Part shown: in pieces, positions 13,463 through 20,668 of the stretch
Layout of the letters: every line of letters begins with the position of its first letter
Numbering within the stretch: position 1 is the stretch's first letter
IMG/VR virus record: IMGVR_UViG_3300020466_000024
Location: 1-20,668 of that record
Source of the DNA: a virus
Direction: 5' to 3' (one strand)
DNA length: 20,668 nt
Translations under genes and position numbers: made by a program
Notes under the pieces: generated by a model
The model's input: the letters and a program-made list of their open reading frames with translations, nothing else
The model's database searches: none
Told to the model about the DNA's origin: nothing

Positions 13463-13487
13463 AATTTAAAAACTTGGCAACAAAAAA

Positions 13488-13715
13488 GGGTGACAAAATG
13501 GGTGACAGTAAATTACGAGATGCAAAAAACGCTTTATTTATTAAGAAAAACAGATATATCAATGTTCCAGTTCAAGAAACTTTTTTCTGTTTTTTTACTA
13601 AGAGAAAACGCTGTTTGTTAAGAAACAGCGTTCAGTGAACTGTCACCAAGCATCATTAAACACCTCAAACTGTCAGTCATTGGGTGACAAAATGGGTGAC
13701 AGTGGGTGACAGTAA
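13488..13715 (+). repeat. GGGTGACA/TGACAGT repeat cluster around an inverted repeat: candidate attP or iteron array
   Basis: Direct GGGTGACA units start at 13488, 13500, 13682, 13694 and 13704 (12, 12 and 10 bp within groups). A 22-bp block is identical at 13488-13509 and 13682-13703. Two inverted ACTGTCA units are at 13639-13645 and 13669-13675. The groups flank the 10-bp inverted repeat at 13607-13632. Arms of short repeats around a core inverted repeat, near an integrase gene, is how attP sites are built. An origin or operator array is the alternative. This fills most of the gene-free stretch 13404-13719. Confidence 0.6.
13607..13632 (-). terminator. Perfect 10-bp inverted repeat: terminator of the late genes or attP core
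   Basis: AACGCTGTTT (13607-13616) and AAACAGCGTT (13623-13632) are separated by GTTAAG. In minus-strand RNA the stem is followed by UUCUCUU, a weak U-tract, so it may terminate transcription 88 nt after the gene ending at 13720. The 6-bp spacer between symmetrical 10-bp arms also fits a tyrosine-recombinase core with a short crossover region. Confidence 0.5.
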
Positions 13716-13716
13716 T

Positions 13717-13725
13717 TGTTTAACA
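13717..13725. promoter_or_regulatory. Operator-like TGTTTAACA at the end of the late genes
   Basis: An exact copy of the 9-mer next to the last GGGTGACA unit. It overlaps the TAA stop of the winged-helix gene that ends at 13720. Confidence 0.45.
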
Positions 13726-13935
13726 TTTCTTTGGTTTCCAGATGCTAAGTTTTCTACCCTTCATTATAAACGATTTCTTTTCAACTTCACCCCTGGCAAG
13801 CCTTCGCTTCAAACGCTTATAAACAGTTTCCATAGGCAATTTTAATTCTTCAGAAATTTGGCTAGTAGTAGCCCAACCTTCGGGCACTTCTTCCTCATCA
13901 AACTGAGATAAAATTTTTATCCAATCGCTCATCAT
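13720..13935 (-). CDS. Small winged helix-turn-helix protein
   Basis: A 71-aa protein. EGWATTSQISEELKLPMETVYKRLKRRLARGEVEKKSFIMKGRKLSIWKPKK is a compact winged helix of MarR/IclR size: helix 2 QISEEL, recognition helix MQ-like METVYKRLKRRLARG, then a wing. The start ATGATG at 13935 overlaps the phosphoesterase stop. It is the last gene of the late unit, and similar small HTH proteins often end phage structural operons. The role is unknown. Confidence 0.65.
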   Translation of the reverse strand: MMSDWIKILSQFDEEEVPEGWATTSQISEELKLPMETVYKRLKRRLARGEVEKKSFIMKGRKLSIWKPKKC

Positions 13936-14687
13936 AATTCTTCAATTCCTGTGGGCAGGATCCACTTGTCTCCTGTCTTTTCAGCAAGCCAAACTCTATG
14001 GCTTTTGCTATTGTAAACTCCGTAGGAAAAACCGTGTGCCCACATCGAGGTGGCGAGACGATGCTGGGCATAGGTCATTTTTTCAAAGTCAGCCAGACAT
14101 CCAATTGAATAACCCGTGGCTCTTCCCAGAGACTTACCGGACTGCCTTTCGATCCTATGCAAATGTCCCATAACAACACTGCTATCAGGACCACTCCCAA
14201 AGTGTTGAGCGTGTTCACTTACAGCCCTGACACTTGCTGTATATCCATGAACAAAAAGCAATGTGTCAGTCAGTGCAAAAACACCTTTTTCATAATGGTA
14301 GGGAAATATCCGTATTTTATTTTTACGGCAAAACTTTTCCAGCTTGGCAACCCCTTCCTGGGCAGCTCCTCTGATTATCCCATTTGCATGTTCTTCTGCG
14401 ACTCTTACAATCCTGTGGTCATGGTTTCCCAGGAGCAGAATATCAGGGTTAGTTTTCTCAAGGATTTGGTATCCCCTTAGCGTGTCTCGCTGAAGGTCAT
14501 CATATGCATCGCACTCAGTAGCTTTGATGCCCTGGCGTAGTGCCCTAAAATCAAAAAGATCTCCAACGTGTATTTTAATGTCAGGCTTAAAGTGATCTAT
14601 GAATTTGATAAGACTGTTTACGCTAGGCTCATGGTTCATGTCTCCATGAGTGTCTCCGAAAGCTACAAATTTTTTCCAGCCTTTCAT
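13932..14687 (-). CDS. Calcineurin-type metallophosphoesterase
   Basis: From the ATG at 14687 (ATGA overlap with the upstream stop) it has 251 residues. A longer frame to 14741 lies inside the previous gene. The five metallophosphoesterase motifs are all present in order: FGDTHGD, VGDLFDFR, LLGNHDHR, FVHGYTA and MGHLHR. They bind two metal ions and hydrolyse phosphoester bonds in nucleic acids, nucleotides or proteins. The position after virion-type genes suggests action on host or phage DNA/RNA late in infection or on entry. The substrate is not visible in the sequence. Confidence 0.9.
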   Translation of the reverse strand: MKGWKKFVAFGDTHGDMNHEPSVNSLIKFIDHFKPDIKIHVGDLFDFRALRQGIKATECDAYDDLQRDTLRGYQILEKTNPDILLLGNHDHRIVRVAEEHANGIIRGAAQEGVAKLEKFCRKNKIRIFPYHYEKGVFALTDTLLFVHGYTASVRAVSEHAQHFGSGPDSSVVMGHLHRIERQSGKSLGRATGYSIGCLADFEKMTYAQHRLATSMWAHGFSYGVYNSKSHRVWLAEKTGDKWILPTGIEEL

Positions 14688-15010
14688 AATAAACTTTGGA
14701 ACCAGCGAAACGCATTTGGATTTGCAGCCCAGACAGTGCAAAGCCCAGTGCTAATCTTTTGAACTAAATCCTCTTCATCCAGATCCTTAGTAACATCGAT
14801 GCCCATCCCATAAAATATCGAGTGAAGAACCTCATGCAGAAACGTATCTGCCATCTGCTGGTCAGGCTGACCTTCAAACAAGCTAATGGTTTGCCGCTCG
14901 TAATCACACCAACCAAGCGAATTACTCGCTTGGCTAATAGCCTCATTAACAAATTCTATTTTCCAAGAAAGATTAAGAACGCGAATGCGTTTCGGTTTTG
15001 GAATATTCAA
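14684..15010 (-). CDS. Small HExxH zinc metallopeptidase-like protein
   Basis: A 108-aa protein from TTG at 15010. An in-frame TGA lies two codons upstream, so no longer start exists. Core: ISLFEGQPDQQMADTFLHEVLHSIFYGMGI, with the zinc motif HEVLH, then an acidic DEEDLVQKISTGL helix that can supply the third ligand, and NPNAFRWFQSLL at the end. Phage proteins of this size and motif are generally annotated as putative metallopeptidases, and the substrate is unknown. The stop overlaps the phosphoesterase start. Confidence 0.75.
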   Translation of the reverse strand: MNIPKPKRIRVLNLSWKIEFVNEAISQASNSLGWCDYERQTISLFEGQPDQQMADTFLHEVLHSIFYGMGIDVTKDLDEEDLVQKISTGLCTVWAANPNAFRWFQSLL

Positions 15011-15022
15011 GACTCATCTTTC

Positions 15023-15913
15023 TTATTTAGATAATCTTTTAATTTCAGATTGAATGTCGCGGCGTTGTTTTTCCGTTGAGGAAGATCTCACAAATGGAGC
15101 AAACGAAGGAATTTCTTTTGCTACATCAACTACCCTCCATCTACCTCTGCCTTGTTTTATTTTAATAAAGTCAGGCAATGAATCTCCTGCTGCAATCAAT
15201 CTGTCAAATTCATATAAAGCATCTTCGCCATAATCAAATTCTGGATAGTCAGATCCAGTTTGAGGTGAATATGCGTTCACTGCACCTTTAAAATCAGCAA
15301 CAGATTTTTGATTATTCATTAAAGAATTAACCGCATTGGCAGGAATAAGATTACTTTGTTGATTCGCCTGAACTCCACCACCTAACACATTAAGTTCAGC
15401 TATATCGCCTGGTGTTGTGTCTGATTGGCGAGCTTGTGTTTGCATCATTCGCATAACTCTTTGAGCTTCCTGGTTCTGTTTCATCTCTCCCATCATTGCA
15501 TCCAAGCCCACACTTTCAATATGGTTTTGAACAATTGCCTGGGACAATTCATCAACTCCCTGGTCAAATTGTTGTTTAGCTTTTGTCATGCCATCGATTT
15601 GACCTGCAATGCCGCCAAGCTCCCCTTCAATTCTTTGCATCTCTCCTGCTTGTCTTGCCAAACGAGAGGCTTGTGAGATCTTGCCGAATACATTTGAGAG
15701 GCTTTTTCCGAAATTTTTTAGTATACCTCCAGACTTAGATTTAGTTTGTCTAAGTTGAGGTTCAGCCATAGGTATTCCACCTACTGGCCCTCTACCTTGT
15801 TGCATTCTGTCAGCCATTCCACCAGGAACCATTGTCCTGGTTTGTGCTTGAGGAGCAGAGCCTCGCCGTTGCGACATCTGCATTAATCTTTGCCCACCTT
15901 TAATTCTTGCCAT
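15023..15913 (-). CDS. Gln/Met-rich structural-type protein (possible internal virion protein)
   Basis: A 296-aa protein. ATG at 15913 with AGGA 8 nt upstream, one base after the giant gene. The first 60 residues are basic and disordered (MARIKGGQRLMQMSQRRGSAPQAQ...). Residues 65-175 are amphipathic and Gln-rich with coiled-coil character (GILKNFGKSLSNVFGKISQASRLARQAGEMQRIEGELGG...). The C-terminus (EFDYGEDALYEFDRLIAAGDSLPDFIKIKQGRGRWRVVDVAKE) is a compact domain. Composition and position suggest a virion or ejection protein encoded with the giant polyvalent protein. No family is recognised. Confidence 0.55.
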   Translation of the reverse strand: MARIKGGQRLMQMSQRRGSAPQAQTRTMVPGGMADRMQQGRGPVGGIPMAEPQLRQTKSKSGGILKNFGKSLSNVFGKISQASRLARQAGEMQRIEGELGGIAGQIDGMTKAKQQFDQGVDELSQAIVQNHIESVGLDAMMGEMKQNQEAQRVMRMMQTQARQSDTTPGDIAELNVLGGGVQANQQSNLIPANAVNSLMNNQKSVADFKGAVNAYSPQTGSDYPEFDYGEDALYEFDRLIAAGDSLPDFIKIKQGRGRWRVVDVAKEIPSFAPFVRSSSTEKQRRDIQSEIKRLSK

Positions 15914-15914
15914 A

Positions 15915-18900
15915 TTATTTTCCTATTTTTTTATTTGCGATTTTTTCAGCCGATTCAATTGACTTGCCAACTCCAGCCATTGAACCGTCTGGTGAATAAA
16001 CTCTGTATTTAGTTCCAGCTTTAACAATTCTCCAACCAATTTGATTCTCTAAAAATTCAGAATCACCTATTTTCCCTCTAGGCTTAAAGGTTGTGTCAGC
16101 CGCAGCCGCATTTAAAATTTCACTTGGCACCACAGTTGCCTTCTGTTGAGCGAATGGACGGTTTCTAGGGTGAACATACCCAGACTCACCTTCAAGCGGT
16201 ACACGTCCATCTAGACCCCTTAAATGCGATCCAAAGTTTACCCATGCGTTTTGTGCTAGGGTTTCTGCAGCTAATGCACCTTGTGCAAGCTGTGAGTACA
16301 TTGATGAGTGTTCAAGGTATGCATTGTACTCGCCCCTTTGTCCAAATTGGAATCCCTGGGGAGTGTGCCCGAAATAATCATGTACAATTCTAAAAGCATC
16401 ATTAAGCACCATTCCATTACCAATCTCTTCAAGCATTGGATGATCACCTGGGATTGAATCTTCACCAAATCCTTTGTCAGTAGAAAAATACCACATATGA
16501 TTATTGTCTCTAACATCTTTCATCATCTCTTTGGAATTTGCGTAAGGCTCACCATCCCCTTTCCAGGCTTCAAATTTTAATCCAGCTTTTTTTAGTGCAT
16601 CAAATTGAGCTAGGGTTTCATCTCTAAGAGCTTTGTAACTTGCCTGGACTACAGGACTATCTGGCTCATGCGGTTGTTGCTGGAACCAATCTGCAACCTG
16701 GGAAAGCAAGTCAGGATTTACTGGGAAGTAGCCACCGTGTGGTTTGTATTCAATTCCAGATTTTCGAGCATAGATTTGCTGTACACGCCTAGTCTTAGAA
16801 TTACCATCAACTGGTAAATAATTTACATCTTCCGAACCAGAATGGTTCCGAATAACACCTTGGGCTTTTTGTAAATTTTTTGGGAGAGGATCTACAGATC
16901 CTAATATTCTTTCTTGGGCCTTGGTGGGATCGAGTAATCCTGGGGCGTGTTCTTGGAAGGCGTTTTCGAGGTGCTGGACGTAGGTTTTACGGTAATCATC
17001 GACGAGCCTAGCTCTTTCAGAGCCTCCTCGTTCGATAATTTTCGGAAGGTAACCTTCCCCGTTTCTTTGGACTGACCAGTCATTACTTGTCGTTTCTGTG
17101 ACGGCACTTAAACCATCAACATCTAAATCGATCCTGTGCCTTGCAGCCCAATCAGTCAATATCTTTTCTACATAGGTTTCTCCCTTACCAGAAAGCCCTG
17201 CAATCAGAAGACCTTTGTCATCTGGGGTGGCATGGGCACTGAATCCACTCATCAAACGCATGGCTTTTTTATCTCCTTTAATTGATTCCATTAATGAATC
17301 AATTTGTTTTTGAGTTAACGCTTGGCCATTAGTTCTTTTAAATTTAACTGCTCTTTTATCCTTGCCTCCTTTGCCAAACTGAACTGACAAGGTTCCACCT
17401 TGCTGGCTAACTAAGGCAAGGCTGTCTCTAAAAATTCCAGCAGCAGCAGGAGATCCTAATGTAAATATTTGAACTGATGGTGATTTTGTTCCTTGCCAAA
17501 ATCCAACACCAGTTTTAATGGATTGAACTTTTAAACTTCCACCAACAATCTTAGCTATATCTTTAGTAGCATTAGTTAAAACATCTCTAGTAATCTTTTG
17601 CTGAACATCTAGTGGAAGTTCATTAAATACTGGATACTCTTTTGAAAGTCCTTGTGAATAATCATAATTAACTTCCGCACTAATTCGGTGAGTATTAGTA
17701 ACCATTGCTTCAGCTACAGTTGACTCAGGCAATCCGTATTGCCTCAATATTCTCATCCATCCTGCCGCTTGTGCTTCAAGTGGACTCCAGTTTCCTCCTT
17801 CAAAATTATTTTCGTTAAGCCAATCGCTAAGTTTATTCCCCCAAACAGAAATACCCTCATATTGTGTACTACCAGGTGAACCAATCATGTCACTGGTTAG
17901 CTCCTGCTTGGATCCATCAGCTCTTTCAATTCCCACTCTAACAGGAACTTCTTGTGTCCTGTCTTTTGCTTTTATTTTTTTTGTTTCAAGTGGAGTGATT
18001 TTAACAGGCTGACCATCTATAAATAAACCATCTTTAGACTTCTGTATTAAACGAGACAAAGTTGTGTGATCCACATGACCAGAATCTCGACCAGTGTGTA
18101 CATCTGCTACAAAAGGTTTGCCTCCTGCTTTGTCACCTCCCATGAAGGTGCGAGTCTCTCTTAAATAAGCACTATCAACAAAGTCTGATAGCTTTGGTCC
18201 GAATCCTTTTTTCGGCAGTTTGCCTGTTAAGATCTGTTGAATCTTTTCATCTGCTAAACCACCTTTTAATACCTTACCAGTTTTAGGATCTAACTCTACA
18301 ATTCCAGCAAGCCTATCTTGCACCCTAAAAACATTAGCTAGTGCAGCTATGGGAGAAGCATTTTGTTGTGCCCCTAACCAGCTCATCATCATCCTGCCAG
18401 CTTTTTGTTTACCGAACACTCTTTCAAACTCAGTGTTTAGTACACGATACCATTGACGAGCCGCACTAATCTCTTCTGGTGATAACCAGATCTTTGTTTC
18501 TTCAGCCCATCCAGCAAAAGGTTTACCACCATCCTTCTCTGTAGCTCCTATGTAAATTGGTTTACCCTGGGCATCTTCAAATCTAATTGCAGGATTTTTG
18601 GCAACTCCTGTTTTAGGTTTTCTTGCCTGTGCAAGTCTTAGATTCTCTTCAACATCACCAACAGCATCTCGATGCCAGGTACTGACATCCCCTTTCGGCA
18701 TGAAATTTTGCTGATTCAATGCATAGATATCTTCATTAAATGGAATGAAATCCCTGTCAGGTCTTGGATCCCATTTAGCAATACGATCAGCTCTAAATGA
18801 TCGTATTAAAAAATCTTTATCTTTGATTGTCTTACCAAGTGCTAATGGGTTTGTTGCCTCTCTCCCCCTGGCATTAAAAAACTGATTAAGAATATTTCGT

Positions 18901-20668
18901 TTCTCTTTACCAAAAAGCTCTTTACTTGGTATTGGATTTTCTCTGTCCAGGTTACGAGTATAAGTTAATACATCCTGCCAAAATGCATTCCTGTTACCCT
19001 GCCAGGGTTCCAGGTGATTTTTCATTTTACCTAACTTAGCTTCCATCTGGGAGACATCCAAAGATCTTACAAATAGATTTCCTGCTTTAGAAATTTCCCA
19101 GGAATAAGGAACCATAAATCTGCTTCGCCCTTTTATCCCAGAACTGTAAACCCTCATACGGTAACGTCTGCCGGTCTTCTTATTTTTCCGGTAACGATTT
19201 TTTGTTGCCGCATAGTAATCGATTAAAATTTGATTACCATTGCCCATGTTATCATTGATCTCCTTAACTTGCTTTTTAAGTTTAGGATCAATGTCTGGAT
19301 GGTTTTCAATAAACTTAACTTGTGCTTCAGAAAACTTGCCACCAGAGAAAGTCACATTGCCATCATCCTCGATAATCCTTTGAACTACTGAAGGATCAGT
19401 GGTGTCACCGGCTTGTTCTAGGGCTTCGACTATGTTTTCAGCCGCAGCTATTTCTTCATCCATCAAAGTCTTATCATCTTTTAAGAAATGCCGGCCTTTA
19501 TCATCTACATCAAACATTCCTGTTCGTGACAGATGAGATCCAAGCTGGTTCATTTCATTTTGTGACATTGACCTGGGATTTAAAACAAATCGGTTTGGAT
19601 CATTGTGCAGATCCATTTTTTCACGAATGATTTTTTTCCCACGAATCATTTCACGAAGAGCAGCATTAACTTCAGCACTCATCGTCACAGGCTCACCATT
19701 CTTGCCTACATAATCAGATTCAACTTTGCCAGTCACAGGCTCAAACATTTGACCAAAACCACGAAGCATAGAGTTTCGCATTCTCCCGAATACTGAGTCA
19801 GCATAATTTAATAAAGCCTTGTCTAGTTGACCTCTCCAAAATTCCCTAGAACTTACGTCCCAGGTTTTCTTAGTATTTAATAGTAAATCACTTTTCCCTT
19901 TATTTATAAATGAAGCAAAATAATCTGCAGCAATCTCCTCAACCATTGCTCTTTCCTGAGAGGCATCATCCATCTTATCAAATCTGTCTTTATTAGGGTC
20001 AGACAATTTGTCTCTGTAATCCTTTTTGGCTTGTTTGATTTGAGCATCATTTAACAGACCTTTAGTTACTCTTGCTCCAGAAGTGCCAGCAGCTTGGCCT
20101 ATAAGCATATTCTGTAGTGTGCTTAATTGATCCTGCACTCCATCCAGGTTTGACATTGCGTGAACAATTTCATGTGCTAAAGAATTCGGACCTTCATAAT
20201 CCAAGTTTATGTATACAGCCGGCTTTTCTCCCTCAATTAGATGGGCACCAGCACCTTCTTGCACAATCTTGGTTACATCTTGCATGAATGGACCAGACCT
20301 TTTGACATCATAAAATTGATCTTTCCATTCTTCACCAGTTTTAAAAATAACATCTACATCTTGAGCGGTAACACCCTTGGCCAATGTTGTTAAATCCATG
20401 ACCTTCTCTTTACCTACCTGGGTATCTCCCGCATAAAATTCATTCCTGGCTGCAGTCTCTGGATCCATACTTTCTGTGAACCTGGCCCAATCACCTTTCA
20501 CATTAGCTGATTTAGTAGCACCGGAAACTTTACTAATCGTTCTACCAAGAACTCCCCCTGCAGCTCCTAAAGCACTTCCTAAAGCACCCCCACCTACAGC
20601 ACCTTCAGTTCCTTCACTCCAGTAACCAAGACCAGCTCCAACTGCAGCCCCAGATCCTGCAGCACTTA
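15915..20668 (-). CDS. Giant phage polyvalent protein, N-terminally incomplete (zinc peptidase and conserved large-protein domains)
   Basis: The frame is open from the stop at 15915 to the window edge, at least 1583 codons. A GTG at 20501 is an internal codon rather than a proven start. Upstream of it lies a Gly/Ala-rich glycine-zipper-like stretch (GSGAAVGAGLGY...GGGALGSALGAAGGVLG) that may insert in membranes. Counting from the GTG: a zinc-peptidase site HEIVH (110-114) with EEIAADYF (188-195); LGAQQNASPIAALANVFRV (about 705-725) and KLSDFVDSAYLRETRTFMGGD...VADVHTGRDSGHVDH (about 770-813); and a C-terminal FRIVHDYFGHTPQG...RGEYNAYLEHSSMYS...AETLAQNAWVNFG (about 1371-1424). The last two recur in giant proteins of marine and other phages. 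Such proteins are packaged and probably injected with the DNA. Confidence 0.8.
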   Translation of the reverse strand, partial: SAAGSGAAVGAGLGYWSEGTEGAVGGGALGSALGAAGGVLGRTISKVSGATKSANVKGDWARFTESMDPETAARNEFYAGDTQVGKEKVMDLTTLAKGVTAQDVDVIFKTGEEWKDQFYDVKRSGPFMQDVTKIVQEGAGAHLIEGEKPAVYINLDYEGPNSLAHEIVHAMSNLDGVQDQLSTLQNMLIGQAAGTSGARVTKGLLNDAQIKQAKKDYRDKLSDPNKDRFDKMDDASQERAMVEEIAADYFASFINKGKSDLLLNTKKTWDVSSREFWRGQLDKALLNYADSVFGRMRNSMLRGFGQMFEPVTGKVESDYVGKNGEPVTMSAEVNAALREMIRGKKIIREKMDLHNDPNRFVLNPRSMSQNEMNQLGSHLSRTGMFDVDDKGRHFLKDDKTLMDEEIAAAENIVEALEQAGDTTDPSVVQRIIEDDGNVTFSGGKFSEAQVKFIENHPDIDPKLKKQVKEINDNMGNGNQILIDYYAATKNRYRKNKKTGRRYRMRVYSSGIKGRSRFMVPYSWEISKAGNLFVRSLDVSQMEAKLGKMKNHLEPWQGNRNAFWQDVLTYTRNLDRENPIPSKELFGKEKRNILNQFFNARGREATNPLALGKTIKDKDFLIRSFRADRIAKWDPRPDRDFIPFNEDIYALNQQNFMPKGDVSTWHRDAVGDVEENLRLAQARKPKTGVAKNPAIRFEDAQGKPIYIGATEKDGGKPFAGWAEETKIWLSPEEISAARQWYRVLNTEFERVFGKQKAGRMMMSWLGAQQNASPIAALANVFRVQDRLAGIVELDPKTGKVLKGGLADEKIQQILTGKLPKKGFGPKLSDFVDSAYLRETRTFMGGDKAGGKPFVADVHTGRDSGHVDHTTLSRLIQKSKDGLFIDGQPVKITPLETKKIKAKDRTQEVPVRVGIERADGSKQELTSDMIGSPGSTQYEGISVWGNKLSDWLNENNFEGGNWSPLEAQAAGWMRILRQYGLPESTVAEAMVTNTHRISAEVNYDYSQGLSKEYPVFNELPLDVQQKITRDVLTNATKDIAKIVGGSLKVQSIKTGVGFWQGTKSPSVQIFTLGSPAAAGIFRDSLALVSQQGGTLSVQFGKGGKDKRAVKFKRTNGQALTQKQIDSLMESIKGDKKAMRLMSGFSAHATPDDKGLLIAGLSGKGETYVEKILTDWAARHRIDLDVDGLSAVTETTSNDWSVQRNGEGYLPKIIERGGSERARLVDDYRKTYVQHLENAFQEHAPGLLDPTKAQERILGSVDPLPKNLQKAQGVIRNHSGSEDVNYLPVDGNSKTRRVQQIYARKSGIEYKPHGGYFPVNPDLLSQVADWFQQQPHEPDSPVVQASYKALRDETLAQFDALKKAGLKFEAWKGDGEPYANSKEMMKDVRDNNHMWYFSTDKGFGEDSIPGDHPMLEEIGNGMVLNDAFRIVHDYFGHTPQGFQFGQRGEYNAYLEHSSMYSQLAQGALAAETLAQNAWVNFGSHLRGLDGRVPLEGESGYVHPRNRPFAQQKATVVPSEILNAAAADTTFKPRGKIGDSEFLENQIGWRIVKAGTKYRVYSPDGSMAGVGKSIESAEKIANKKIGK

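Noticed and set aside
13404-13562. N-terminal extension of the gene ending at 12804, beginning MIYLFFLINKAFF
   Set aside because: It crosses the GGGTGACA repeats and a TGTTAAACA site, and the ATG at 13403 has a better leader, so the hydrophobic start is probably chance.
14688-14741. Longer start of the metallophosphoesterase (MHCLGCKSKC...)
   Set aside because: It lies wholly inside the upstream metallopeptidase gene, whereas the ATG at 14687 gives the usual 4-nt ATGA overlap.
1-20668. CRISPR array, transposase or insertion sequence
   Set aside because: No regularly spaced 20-40 bp repeats and no DDE/HUH transposase motifs were seen. The GGGTGACA units are too short and too close.

Overview
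The window is part of a temperate tailed bacteriophage genome or an intact prophage, with about 40% G+C by eye. Almost every gene is on the minus strand and many are joined by 1-14 nt stop/start overlaps. Hallmarks are a portal protein N-terminus, a large terminase (TerL), a tyrosine integrase, a phage primase-helicase, an SSB-like protein, nucleases, and a giant virion-type polyvalent protein. TerL, portal, the integrase with an LRK box and several small proteins resemble what I remember from phages and prophages of Verrucomicrobiota/Planctomycetota (marine Opitutae-like hosts). That host guess is an inference from memory and is not proven here.

Layout, in the direction of minus-strand transcription (right to left). 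(1) 20668-13720, late/virion end: a multidomain protein of more than 1580 codons, cut by the window edge, a Gln-rich structural-type protein, a small HExxH metallopeptidase, a metallophosphoesterase and a winged-helix protein. (2) 13404-13719, a 316-nt non-coding region. It holds a perfect 10-bp inverted repeat with a 6-nt centre, flanked by arrays of GGGTGACA repeats, and is my best attP candidate. (3) 13403-11086: an unknown protein with an SSWGYDQTNV motif, then the integrase. (4) 11077-9575, the only plus-strand genes: a ribbon-helix-helix (RHH) protein, a membrane-anchored 305-aa protein and a 69-aa protein, a likely lysogenic-conversion cassette. (5) 9574-9359, a divergent control region with palindromic operators. 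(6) 9358-3870, early genes: several small DNA-binding proteins, a membrane protein, SSB, a DEDD exonuclease, a PDDEXK-type nuclease, primase-helicase and small proteins, one of them a 31-aa cysteine-rich protein. No DNA polymerase is present. (7) 3869-3570, a structured non-coding region. (8) 3569-1, packaging: candidate TerS, two unknown proteins, an overlapping small-protein/lipoprotein pair that may be a lysis module, TerL, an excisionase-type HTH protein, and the start of portal. Capsid and tail genes are presumably outside the window.

The control circuit looks unusual. I see no CI/Cro pair. There are instead three RHH proteins and several HTH proteins, plus a near-palindromic 9-mer, TGTTTAACA. 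It occurs exactly five times, in the control regions of every module (one copy overlaps a stop codon). I infer that one regulator, perhaps an RHH protein, coordinates the early, late, packaging and accessory units. Two other window-wide signals are a large excess of GGATCC (20 counted) and of CCWGG (about 82 counted).
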